Origin: Sabethes cyaneus
Taxonomy: Eukaryota > Arthropoda > Insecta > Diptera > Culicidae
Direction: 5' to 3'
DNA: 64,000 bases
Assembly (NCBI RefSeq): GCF_943734655.1
Contig: NC_071355.1
Location: 96,541,449-96,605,448, forward strand
The notes under the pieces were generated by a model. That model had not been told where the DNA came from, searched no databases, and was given only the letters and a program-made list of their open reading frames with translations. The position numbers and the translations under genes are program-made. Below are positions 19,888 through 30,411 of the stretch, one piece after another (position 1 is the stretch's first letter; every line of letters begins with the position of its first letter).

Positions 19888-21869
19888 CACAGTGGGACGG
19901 CTTCAAAAATAGGCGGACATCAGCTTTTGCGGAGAAACTATTAAGTTTTTCGCATTAGTGTCTTTGCAAAAGTTTCTTGGTTTTTAATGTATTTTTTTGT
20001 TAGATAAAAACAATTTACATTAAGGGGGTGAATCAATAAATAGAAAAATTAACTTTTTTATTTTAGGTTCAAAATAAACAGTGCCTAAGGAAAAGTGGTA
20101 GAGGACATTATTTCAAGAGTATTTGGTGAAGGAAGGAAGTTACTATCCCTTAAGGGAAAAAAGATATTGAGCTACACAATAACAAACCCCCTTAATATCA
20201 GTTTTCCTAATTTTACTTGCTTATTTCCGTTTATACATCGTTTTGATGTTCAGTAAAATTTAAGATATAGTAAAAATACATCTTTTTGCTGAAGAGAGCG
20301 AGGCTCTAACCTTATGGGATTTTAAGCTGTTAAAGTTTTTAGACAATTTTCTAGTCAACTTTGAGGTGATTTATTTCAAAAAGGCGCAAGTATGCGCAGC
20401 CAATCTCAGCGACTTTATTTGTTGTAATGTAATGGCTTTCATTTTATGTATATGTCACGGTGGATCACGGTGGAACATTCGAGCAAACTGCGACTAAAAA
20501 TATCACGTTTAACGCCTGAAAAATTACATAAAATAACATAATCGACCAAGACAAATGGTATAAACCCATTTAAAATAAAAATAAATTTAATAATAAATGA
20601 TTTAAAAATTCAATGATGGTATATTTCTAAATAACTGTTCATTTCTTTATCGTTAGCTTCGGAGGAGTCAAGAGTACCGTTTACCGCAAAATCTGGTTCA
20701 TTATACGGATGGTACAAAATGCCAGCTAGTATGCACCGAATTCTTATCCATGGTGCAGATATTATCCAAGCATCAGTGCTTCCTATCGGTGCCTTGTCAG
20801 AAGAACCGCAAGAATGCCGGAATAAGGACGTCAAAATGTTCCGGGAATATCGAGCGCGAAAATGTTCAAGGTGCATATTAGTTATCATATATGTTGTTTT
20901 GTTCCTAATTGCATACGCTTATGTTCACAGAGTATCTACAAATCAAGATATATTTAACCGTTTAATGGTATCATCTGATCCGATAATTTCATCAGTGGGT
21001 AAGAACACAAAACGGAAGAAAATGCCATTCAGTGAAGCAGCACTGAAATTATTGCGTGAACCAGATTTTGCGGGAAACGGTACTCTTGACTCCTCGGAAG
21101 CTAACGATGAAGAAATGAACAGTTATTTAGAAATATAACATCATTGAATTTTTAAATCATTTATTATTAAATTTATTTTTATTTTAAATGGGTTTATACC
21201 ATTTGTATTGATCGATTATGTTATTTTATGTAATTTTTCAGGCGTTAAACGTGATATTTTTAGTCGCAGTTTGCTCGAATGTTCCACCGTGATCCACCGT
21301 GACATATACATAAAATGAAAGCCACTACATTGCAACACATAAAGTCGCTAAGATTGGCTGCGCATACTTGCGCCTTTTTGAAATAAATCACCTTCAAATT
21401 GACTAGAAAATTGTCTAAAAACTGTAACAGCTTAAAATTCCATAAGGTTAGAGCCTCGCTCTCTTCAGCAAAAAGATGTATTTTTACTATATCTTAAATT
21501 TTACTGAACATCAAAACGATGTAGAAACGGAAATAAGCAAGTAAAATTAGGAAAACTGATATTAAGGGGGTTTGTTATTGTGTAGCTCAATATGTTTTTT
21601 CCCTTAAGGGATAGAAACTTCCTTCCTTCACCAAAGACTCTTGAAATAATATCCTCTACCACTTTTCCTTAGGCACTGTTTATTTTGGACCTAAAATAAA
21701 AAAGTTATTTTTTCTATTTATTGATTCACCCCCTTAATGTAAATTTTTTTTGTCTAACCAAAAAATAAATTAAAAACCAAGAAACTTTTGCGAAGACACT
21801 AATACGAAAAACTTAATAGTTTCTCCGCAAAAGCTGATGTCCGCCTATTTTTGAAGCCGTCCCACTGTG
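19888..21869. mobile_element. Fold-back Transib element with RSS-like heptamer ends
   Basis: The 1,982-bp element starts CACAGTGGGACGGCTTC and ends with its exact inverse. Flanks are a perfect 5-bp duplication CATCG (19883-19887 and 21870-21874). Arms 19888-20700 and 21057-21869 are both 813 bp and highly similar (I see scattered substitutions and small indels). They enclose a 356-bp unique centre. Both arms correspond to the 3' end of a transposase gene plus its downstream sequence, so the element has two right ends. The 5-bp duplication, CACAGTG terminus and RAG1-like coding remnant together indicate Transib, the superfamily related to RAG1. Confidence 0.82.
20701..21138 (+). pseudogene. 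Transib transposase, C-terminal remnant
   Basis: Coding sequence begins at the arm/spacer breakpoint (YGWYKMP) and runs to TAA at 21136-21138. It contains HRILIHGADIIQASVLPIG, then LSEEPQECRNKDVKMFREY. This resembles the RAG1/Transib segment ending in the catalytic Glu: the Glu of ECRNK (codon 20812-20814) lines up with the Glu of ESGNK in RAG1 by eye. A likely 60-bp in-frame intron at 20871-20930 (GTGCAT...TTCACAG) interrupts it; read through, it would give an odd hydrophobic stretch. After it comes STNQDIFNRLMVSSDPIIS. The last 27 codons lie in the right arm and recur inverted in the left arm. Both catalytic Asp regions are absent, so this cannot be an active transposase alone. The alignment to RAG1 is by eye. 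Confidence 0.75.
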
Positions 21870-21874
21870 CATCG

Positions 21875-24800
21875 GAGCGAATTGAAAAAGCTTGGTTTAA
21901 TTTCCGGTCAGAAAAAGCATAGTAAAAATTGTGAACAAACTCAGCTAAATTGAACCATTGTATTGGGTATGACTGCACATCAGTACATTTTAATTTGTAT
22001 CTTTTGCACTCTACAGATTTCTTGCTTGACACAAATTGTAAACTTTTAGAGGTGACGTAACTCCGTCAACGCGAATAGTGCTTACGTTGCTGATAGAAAT
22101 GTATAACATTGATTGCCAATTGTACAGAGTACCTACTTACAATCGATCTATCATGAGGATAAAAAGTATTCCCAAAGTTGTGCAAAACTTTCTTGGGAAT
22201 GCCTAGGGCTGGTAGAGTTTGCCTGTTTACAACGTGATAGGGATAGGTGAGGGAAGTTTGTACCTAACCGACATAAGGAAAGTTGAGAAGAATTCGTGTG
22301 TCAGTTCCAAAATCAGAGTGTATCTTCAAAACTTTCAATCTTCAGTAGACAAGAAAGCACACCTTTTGCTAATGCTTGTATCAATCAGCGTTGCAAGTTT
22401 TATTCGACACAACGAATACACTTCAGCAAAACTCAACTATGAGTAAACAACTGATTTCTAGTGAAAAAATACAGCTTTAGCGAATAAAGATTGTTTCCGC
22501 TTGTCAAAGAGAAGCTCAATTTAATACCTTTGATGTTAGTATTACGTTTCTGCAGATGGTTTTCAACGGCAGCATGGCATTTCACACTAGTGAAAGATGG
22601 TTATTAATCACGTTTATTTAGAGCCGCCGTGAAAGCATTTTACTGCAGCAATGGTATGGCATTTTCCATTTTGTATAAACATGAAGTACATATTGTTTTG
22701 ATCTACCTAGTAATGTCGGTAAACTTTTTTCGTTCTCTCTAAGGAGTGGATTCCGCTTCCGCGAACTATAATGGTCAGTTTTATAGTCCGAATCTAGAAT
22801 TTTGAAGTTAAATTGTTATATGTCAATTTATATGGAAGTTGTGTAAGTAAATCTAATACGTTTAATGATACTTCAAAACTAATGATTGTTATTGGTAAAA
22901 TGTTTTGGTTAAATGTTAAATGGTTGAATGGTGGTTGGTTATATGTTGAACATTAGAGTTAGCCAAATTATTTGAAAACAGCGATAGAAAAGATCAAATA
23001 GAAAGTTAAAATCTTTGCTGTCAACTTTGGTACTTGGGAAATTAAGCTAAAATGAAAGATTGTGACAAAATGTGCTTGTTTCAGACAGAGAAAAATGTAA
23101 AATCAATAGCTTCAACATTTTTATTTTATGGAAATTTATTCATATTTGTAAAATATAACAATTTTTAATTAATAAAGAACATATTTGAAGTACTCTTCTT
23201 CTTGTATTTTCGTAAGGACAGTGTTTTCGTGAGAGTCATTCGAGAAAACGCATCAACCAGTGCAATTAGTAGGAATGAAATCTAGATCATAGCAAAAAAG
23301 CGTTGAAGAGTCGCAGCTGTGCTCAAAGTGCGATTAAGAACCCTTTCTGCAAAAGAAAGGCAAAACCGCTTTTGCGGAGTATAAACCACCCTGTGCCAGT
23401 AATTGAAAAGAAAATCCTGGCTGGTTATACTGAAGACAAACTTGGTGCAAGGGTGTAGCCAAAGTATGTACCAGACCAGTATGGCGAAACGCAAAATGCA
23501 TAAGACCAGAGGCTGTCACTGTCGTAGAAAATAACAAAACCAAGTGAACAAGACGACGGTGTTGGTTACTTTTTGGGCAGGAAAAGCACTGACGTGTTGA
23601 GATGTGATGGCAGAAAATTTGAAAACAAAAATAAGATTCAGCAATTTTCTCAGACGCCTAACCCGGAAAATAATCGTTCTGGTTAGTAGAGCTTTCACCG
23701 ACCTACGGTTCCACATGGAAAAAGATACGTCCATTCGCTCTAAAGAGCTTTGCTGCTCTGCTTGGCTTGCTGCTGGGGCACATTAAAATAAACGAGGTCC
23801 TGGAGCTGAGCAAAAAGGGCGGGAGGACTGCTGGCATGACATGCCTCTTCTCTAGTTTTCCTATGCTCCATAGCTGGTAATGTTAAGGAACAAAATTTCT
23901 TGTTCGCTTCATGTTTACAAATATACACACAGTAAATTGTTAGCCTCTGGAGGCGATACGATGCGATGCGATGGGTGGAATTTTAAATGCCAACAGCCGC
24001 ACCAGCCGCAGCATGTTGTAGTGATTTTTGGTATCCTGTTGAAACGAGTTTTCTTATGTTCGCTAATTAGAAACATATTATACCAAATTCGCAAAGAAGT
24101 GGGGTTGACAGGGGGCATACGGTAGACTGAAAGCGGTAAAAAATTCCCCACAGTAAAGAACGAAAAACGTGTCAGTAGAAAGCCGTTGGGTTCCACACCG
24201 GTGCGGTGCCGGGATTGCACATAGAGCTTCATTATCGCTAATTACGTTAAAAATACCGCATTGGATAGGCTATTAAACAACGCGTCGTAAATTTTTGTGC
24301 ATTTCGGCAGCGAAGTTGTATAATTTGACGCGAGTTTTTTACCCGGAAAATTGGAGTAATCTTTTTTTGCGACGTGAACCATATACGATATTTTAAAAAC
24401 GAAAGCACGAAACCGATTCGAGGTACCTGCTGTTTTTCTTTTCGAATAAAAACCGTAGCATTAAGTATTGTGTTTCATGGGCACCATACAGTGACGATTC
24501 AGATAGCAAAAATTAGTCAGCGGATGAGAAAGAAAATGGTTTCGGCTAGGATGTCTTAACCTACACTACTAGTTAATCATAGACCCGCTGTTGATGGAAA
24601 AGAGAACCAATTTTTGAAGCTCCTACAATGAATGTAAATATAAATCGCCCAAGTACCCAAGTTGATCTTAAAGTACGACACTGTTGTAATTAACAAGTAG
24701 TCACGTAATCGAATCATGACCGGGAGCAACTGTTATGATCAGAAGGATCGAAAGACTAGCCCCGCAATTGTCGTATACTGTAATAGCTGACTGCGAAGTC

Positions 24801-25009
24801 TGTCGAATGAAAAAAGCGAAATGTATTGCTTTTTGAATGGTTATAGGAAAAGAAAACTTAATTCCATTTTACAAGTTAAATTTTTTACATCATTCTTCTA
24901 AAAAAGGAAGGTGTAGCTTTTTCGAAAACCCTATTTCACAGAATATTACATGTTAAATAATAAATGTTAAATGTTAAATCTGGAAAATAATAAAAAGAAT
25001 AGTTATCCA
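21875..25009. other. 3.1 kb without recognised gene
   Basis: Mostly AT-rich. A segment at about 24705-24830 (GTCACGTAATCG, CAATTGTCGTATACTGTAAT, CTGCGAAGTCTGTCG) recurs in diverged form at 31285-31350. GCGATACGATGCGATGCGAT at about 23950 is a short simple repeat. Short open frames on both strands at 23.3-24.2 kb have no recognisable features. Confidence 0.4.
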
Positions 25010-26428
25010 ATTTACATTTACATTTATTAACATTAATTCATCTGACCACAACGTCTACATGAATAAAACATTACTTTACAACTAACTATAGTACATTTAA
25101 TCTTCGTAAGTGGCGTCTAAAACTATCACTAGAACAATGAAAATCAAAAAGACTGTACACACGATTAAACAAGCAACACATAGCTCATTTTGGCCGTACT
25201 AGGTTCGTCGGAAGTCCAGGCGAAGAAATTGCGTGTGTCGAAGCGCACGTGGTGTGGCATTGAAATTGATTTGAGCGAGGATGTTTGGAGAGTCCAATTC
25301 GCCCACTAAAACTTTCTTGATTAACAAAACTCGTTCAGTTTTTCTCCTATTGTCGAGAGTTTCAATGTTGAGTAAGTTGCAGCGGTCTTGATACGGCGGA
25401 AGCACTAAAGGATTTCACGCGGGTAAAAATCTCAAAGCATACCGTAAGAATTTGGCTTGTACTGCTTCCAACCTGGAGGACCAAATTCCAGTGTAGTGGC
25501 TCTAAAGTACAGCAGCATACTCTAGGATAGAACGCACAATAGAGAATTACAGGGCACGTAAACAATATGGATCTCTAAATTCTTTGGATACCCTAAATAT
25601 GAAGCCCGAATTTTGATTGGCTTTAGATATTATATATGAGTAGTGTTCCCGAAAACAGAGGCTCGTATCAAGAAGCACTCCCAAGTCTTTGATTACATAA
25701 ACTCTGTCCAGTACTTCATTGCTGATGTGGTAGTTCCATATAATGGGTTCTTTCTTGCGACTAAAAGAGATTACCGAACACTTGCGCACGCTAATGGAAA
25801 GCTCATTCTTTAGACACCAATCCGCAAAAATGACGATTAGTTTTTGTAGTTCACAGCAGTCTTCAATAGATTTTACCGGCACAAACATTTTAAGATCATC
25901 AGCGTACAGCAATCTGGTTCCTCGTGGAAGTACAGCACAAACGTCGTTGAAGAATATGGAAAACCATAATGGTTCGAGGTTGCTTCCTTGTGGAACGCCG
26001 GAATTTTTTTTTATTTTTTTTGCCATTTTGGCTAAAAGCAGGTTGTAATCCACACAGTCGAAGGCAGCTTTCAGATCCGTATATACTGTGTCGATTTGAA
26101 CACCATTTTCAAGGTTTCGTATGCAGTATGATGTAAACTCCACCAGATTAGTGATAGAAAATCGCCTAGGGTAGAATCCGTGCTGATCACAGGAAATGTG
26201 TCGCTTAGCTTCGTACATTAGTTGCTTGCTCACAAGAATCTCAAGTAGTTTAGACCCACTGCTCAAAGAGGTAATTCCACGGTAGTTGGTCACGTCGCCA
26301 CGATCTCCCTTTTTATATACCGGGAATAAGATGGACTCCTTCCAAACATCTGGAAACGTCGATTGCGATATAGACTGATTACAGATAGCAGTGAGAGGTG
26401 CACAGAGAGCATCACAGTGAGACAGCGG
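25010..26428 (-). pseudogene. 5'-truncated LINE reverse transcriptase (Jockey/CR1-group)
   Basis: On the minus strand the frame carries CAPLTAICNQSISQSTFPDV, WKESILFPVYKKGDR, NYRGITSL, DQHGFYPRRFSITNLVEFTS, YTDLKAAFDCVDYNLLL (first catalytic Asp), GVPQGSNLEPLWFSIFFNDV, YADDLKMF (catalytic Asp pair) and a thumb region to about 25547. A C-terminal part at 25405-25199 reads LPPYQDRCNLLNIETLDNRR. A deletion of the palm before GVPQGS (poly-K junction) and stops near 25550-25400 break it. The 3' end at about 25010 shows a short repeat of AAATGT. The 5' side ends where the plus-strand LINE begins. Residues encoded beyond about 26430 in this frame are antisense to that neighbour and are not part of the RT. 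Confidence 0.72.
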
Positions 26429-26429
26429 G

Positions 26430-27452
26430 ATGGAAGAGTTGGGATTAAAAGTAAATGGTGCTATAAATGATAGATTTCTCGGCTTTGAAAAAGCTATGCT
26501 TGAAAAAATGAAAAATATGGCTGGGTCATTTTTTGAAATGCAACGTAAACAGGAATTAGTTGTTATGAACGAACATGTTTTAGATTCGGAAAAATTGAGC
26601 GTGAAAAGTAAAAAGCGTAAATTGAATGATAGCGGTAGTAACGCGAATAATGAAGAGGAAGAGGTAACCTTTGCTAGCGTATTGAAAGGGAATGTAAAGA
26701 AACGTAAAGCTGGTCCAGTTATTGTGATTAAACCAAAAGAGTCCTCCCAGAGTAGTGAGGCTACACGGGATTTTTTAAAATCGAAATTAAATCCAAAAAC
26801 ACACAAGATAAGTAACTTTAAAAACGGGAAAGATGGCTCGGTTATAGTTGAGTGTGCAACAAAAGATATTGTGGAACACGTGAAAAAAGGCATTGAAAGT
26901 AATCTTGGTGAGAGTTACACTGCTGTTGTTCCCATTCCCCCGGTGCCAAGGTTAAAAGTAATGGGCATGAGTGATCAGTATTCTTCTGATGTCTTCATTG
27001 ACTTTTTAAGAAGTCAAAATGAGGATATTTCCATAGATCAAGTCAAGGTTGTTAATATGTACGAGAATCCACGTTTCAAGTATAATAAGTACAATGCGAT
27101 AATTGAAGTTGACAAACAGACTTACAACTGTTTATTGACTTCAAAAAAAGTGAATGTCGGTTAGGATCGATGCCATATTGCTCCGGCAATTAATGTTTTG
27201 AGATGCTTCAAATGTGGAGAATTCGGTCACAAAAGTACGGATTGTAAGAATGACGAAACGTGCTCTTTGTGCAGTGAAAAACACAGAACATCTGATTGTA
27301 CGTCCACTGTTTCGAAATGTGTTAATTGTATTAAATTCAATAAAGAACGTAAAATGAATTTGGACGTTAACCACGCAGCATCTAGTTCAGAATGCTTAGT
27401 TTACAAGAAATTGTATGAGCAAAAAAAAGGCAGTTTACATTTCGATAAATAG
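26430..27452 (+). CDS. LINE ORF1 protein (RNA-binding, CCHC knuckles), one in-frame stop
   Basis: 340 codons from ATG 26430 to TAG 27450-27452. The N-terminal part is charged with coiled-coil character (LGFEKAMLEKMKNMAGS), then a basic NLS-like KSKKRKL, an RRM-like central domain ending NAIIEVDKQTYNCLL, and zinc knuckles CFKCGEFGHKSTDC and CSLCSEKHRTSDC followed by CVNC....H. A single TAG at 27162-27164 follows VNVG where relatives usually have Trp (TGG to TAG), so the zinc knuckles lie beyond a premature stop. The final TAG is in frame with ORF2. Role: nucleic-acid chaperone of the retrotransposon RNP. The start is taken from the first ATG after the junction and the true N-terminus may be lost. 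Confidence 0.78.
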
Positions 27453-29789
27453 CAACCAAGCTCCAAGAGAAATGTGAATCAATTTGACATAATGTATTTG
27501 AATATTGCTGGGTTATCTACAAACTACGTTGCATTGCGACAGATTGTAGAGGAAAAACGTCCATCTTTGATATGTTTGTCAGAAACACATATTGTAGATA
27601 TTGATGCATTTGATCAATATTCTATACCGGGATACAAAATATCTGCCTGTTGTTCACATTCAAGGCATACTGGAGGGGTTGCTATTTATGTCAAAGAATC
27701 TGTTCAAATTATTCTTCGCTACAACGAAGCAATCGTTTGTAATTGGTTCTTAGGCATAACAGTGGAAAGCGGCATGAAGATGGGAAATTATGGTGTTATT
27801 TATCACTCTCCCAGTTCTAGTGACCAACGATTTATAGAGATTTTAGAAAATTGGTTTGAGATATTCGTGGATTGTAGTAGATTTACTATGATTACGGGAG
27901 ATTTCAACATAAATTGGCGCGATAACTATAATTCGAATCATTTGAAGCGATTAGCGGAATTCTTTAATTTAAAACAAATAATTGAAGAATATACGCGTAT
28001 TTCCAGGTTCAGTAGAACTTTAATAGACCACGTTTACGTTAACTTTGACTCTGTTTTGGCAGTGGTGTGCCCTGAGTTAAAAATTACTGATCATGAGACG
28101 ATAGTAATAAATATTGATCGTAGCATGAACAGTAGTAGTAATCTGGTGGAGTTAAAGACCTGGAAAAATTACTCAAAACAAAAGGTATCGGAACTTGTTG
28201 CACGAAGCTTGGATTCTCCATTAACAGGAAGCCTTGATCAGAAAACGGCGGTGCTTAATAACACCTTAAAAGCATGTACCAATCAGTTAGTCAAACAAAA
28301 ATTCGTTGTTATACAGAACTCGAATAGCTGGTACAATTTGGATTTATTGCGTCTTAAACGCAAAAGAGACAAATGGTACAAAAAGTTTTGTAAAACAAAT
28401 AGAAGTGATCATTGGTACAATTATACCGTTTCGCGGAATATGTATTCACAGTCTCTAAAAAAGACACGGAGTGAATATATACAGAGGAAAATTGATCAAC
28501 ACAAAAACAATAGCAAAGAGTTATGGAGAATACTAAAGTCTTTGTTAAAACCTGGCGATTGTAAGCCGCGGTCCATAACTTTTAACGGCACTGAAGAGCA
28601 ATCTGAACAAACAATCGCTTCTAAGTTTAATTATTATTTCATCGATAGTGTTTCTTCAATTAATCAATCTATTGAATTAGTTGATGAACCAGATGAAATA
28701 AAACAACCGATTGCCACTAACTGTTGTTTTAGCGATTTTCATCCAATAACATTAGTAGAACTTAAAAATATTTGTTTTTCGTTACAAAAAACGACTGGAA
28801 TTGATAATGTTAACGCTAGAGTCGTACAAGATTGTTTTCATGTCATTGGACACGACCTGCTGAGCCTTATAAATGAATCATTGCAAACTGGGCACGTGCC
28901 ACATGTTTGGAAGGAATCGTTAGTGGTTCCGATTAAAAAAATTGCTGGGACGATTAAAGCCGAAGAGTTTCGCCCTATCAATATGTTGCACACTTTAGAG
29001 AAAATTTTAGAGCTTGTTGTGAAAGGCCAGCTGTTGAACTATATTAATAATAACGATTTGCTAATACCAGAGCAATCAGGATATCGGGAAGATCATTCTT
29101 GTGAAACTGCATTGAATTTGGTGTTAGCAAAATGGAAAGAGAATATCGAGCGTAAAGATACTATTGTTGCGGTGTTTTTGGATTTGAAACGTGCTTTTGA
29201 AACGATTTCTAGGCCCTTATTGTTGCAAACAATAAAGCGCTTCGGAATAACGAGTACTGCATATAAATGGTTTGAGAGCTACTTATGTGACAGAACTCAA
29301 AAGACAATTTTTAATGATTTTATCTCAGATCCCGTGACGAATACTCTAGGTGTACCTCAGGGGAGTGTATTGGGGCCTCTATTATTCATTATGTACATTA
29401 ATGACATGAGACGAGTTTTACGTTTCTGTGACATAAATCTTTTCGCTGATGATACTGTGTTGTTCATAGCAGCTAAAAATCTCGATTATGCCATAACACA
29501 CTTGAATGTAGATTTGCGCTCGCTGAGTAGATGGTTGAAATTCAAACAATTGAAGTTAAATACTAGTAAAACCAAATTCATGGTAATATCGCGCAACCGT
29601 TTGAATGATCACGTTGATGTAGAGATTGACGGCGAAATCATTGAACGGGTACACGAGATTAAATATCTTGGTGTTATTATTGATGACAAACTCAAGTTCA
29701 ATACTCATATTGACAATGTCATCAAAAAGATTGCCAAGAAGTACGGGATTCTCTGTCGTTTGAAAAAAAGAGCTGAATACTTTCAGTAA
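27453..29789 (+). CDS. LINE ORF2: AP endonuclease and reverse transcriptase
   Basis: The frame is open for 779 codons directly after the ORF1 TAG. Endonuclease: MYLNIAGLS (catalytic Asn), LICLSETHI, ITGDFNINW, TLIDHVYVN and ITDHETIVIN. A linker follows, then RT: TTGIDNVNARV, WKESLVVPIKK, EFRPINML, EQSGYREDHSCETAL, AVFLDLKRAFETI (first catalytic Asp), GVPQGSVLGPLLFIMYIND, LFADDTVLF (Asp pair) and LGVIIDDKL. Stop at 29787-29789 comes from a one-base frameshift: the next frame continues SKIHLYKSIISPHFDFC to about 30108, and after a further shift NFITGASQNS to TGA 30240. The first ATG (27492) lies only a few residues before the catalytic Asn. No RNase H. The two late frameshifts probably abolish activity. 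Confidence 0.85.
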   Translation, partial: QPSSKRNVNQFDIMYLNIAGLSTNYVALRQIVEEKRPSLICLSETHIVDIDAFDQYSIPGYKISACCSHSRHTGGVAIYVKESVQIILRYNEAIVCNWFLGITVESGMKMGNYGVIYHSPSSSDQRFIEILENWFEIFVDCSRFTMITGDFNINWRDNYNSNHLKRLAEFFNLKQIIEEYTRISRFSRTLIDHVYVNFDSVLAVVCPELKITDHETIVINIDRSMNSSSNLVELKTWKNYSKQKVSELVARSLDSPLTGSLDQKTAVLNNTLKACTNQLVKQKFVVIQNSNSWYNLDLLRLKRKRDKWYKKFCKTNRSDHWYNYTVSRNMYSQSLKKTRSEYIQRKIDQHKNNSKELWRILKSLLKPGDCKPRSITFNGTEEQSEQTIASKFNYYFIDSVSSINQSIELVDEPDEIKQPIATNCCFSDFHPITLVELKNICFSLQKTTGIDNVNARVVQDCFHVIGHDLLSLINESLQTGHVPHVWKESLVVPIKKIAGTIKAEEFRPINMLHTLEKILELVVKGQLLNYINNNDLLIPEQSGYREDHSCETALNLVLAKWKENIERKDTIVAVFLDLKRAFETISRPLLLQTIKRFGITSTAYKWFESYLCDRTQKTIFNDFISDPVTNTLGVPQGSVLGPLLFIMYINDMRRVLRFCDINLFADDTVLFIAAKNLDYAITHLNVDLRSLSRWLKFKQLKLNTSKTKFMVISRNRLNDHVDVEIDGEIIERVHEIKYLGVIIDDKLKFNTHIDNVIKKIAKKYGILCRLKKRAEYFQ

Positions 29790-30242
29790 GATTCATCTCT
29801 ATAAATCAATCATCTCTCCCCACTTTGACTTTTGCACTTCCATATTATTTTTAGCGAATGAATCACAAATATCGAGGTTACAGCGTTTGCAAAATAAAAT
29901 CATGCGTTTAATTTTGCGTTGCAATAGATTCACTTCCTCAACGCTGATGCTGGATGCTTTGCAATGGTTGTCGGTGAAGCAACGAATTGTTTTCTTGACA
30001 ATGGTGTTCATATTTAAAGTAGTTAACGGATTGCTACCTCGATATTTGTGTGATCGAATTGTAAGGGGTAGTGACATGCGGCAGAGATTAGAACACCTAA
30101 TTTTATAACTGGTGCTTCTCAAAATTCTTTGTTCTTTAAAGGAATTAAGATATACAATTCGATACCTAGGCACATCAGACGTACAACGACGCTATCAGAA
30201 TTTAAGAGACAATGCATTTCACACGTAAAGGCTGTATTTTGA
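29786..30242 (+). pseudogene. C-terminal tail of LINE ORF2, frameshifted
   Basis: Segment one reads SKIHLYKSIISPHFDFCTS, RLQRLQNKIMRLIL and ALQWLSVKQRIVF, ending near 30108. Segment two, in another frame, reads NSLFFKGIKIYNSIPRHIRR and TTTLSEFKRQCISHVK before TGA. This is the conserved post-RT domain of CR1/L2/Jockey-type LINEs. Confidence 0.75.
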
Positions 30243-30411
30243 GCTTAAATGATATTTGACGAAGTTCTTGCAACTGATTATTTAATTTTGACACCTGTTA
30301 TTATAGTATTTTTTTTTAGAGATTAATGAAGCACAATGAAACTATTATGTTCGTCATCATGGTGATGATGGATTTTGTAATTGTTAATGTAGTTTTTAAA
30401 AAAAAAAGAGA

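Larger units (their letters stand above)
26430..30411 (+). mobile_element. Nearly complete LINE (CR1/L2/Daphne-like), 5'-truncated
   Basis: A 4-kb element with ORF1 (zinc knuckles), ORF2 (endonuclease and RT), a C-terminal tail in shifted frames to a TGA at 30240-30242, a 3' untranslated part with CATCATGGTGATGATG, and a terminal A run at about 30400-30411. The 5' boundary abuts the oppositely oriented LINE at about 26430; no 5' untranslated region or target duplication was identified. Confidence 0.75.

Noticed and set aside
20871..20930. Transmembrane segment in the Transib remnant
   Set aside because: Better explained as an unspliced 60-bp intron, since removal improves agreement with the family.
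26430..26893. N-terminal 150 residues of the minus-strand frame 25547-26893
   Set aside because: They are antisense to ORF1 of the plus-strand LINE; RT homology begins only at about 26425.
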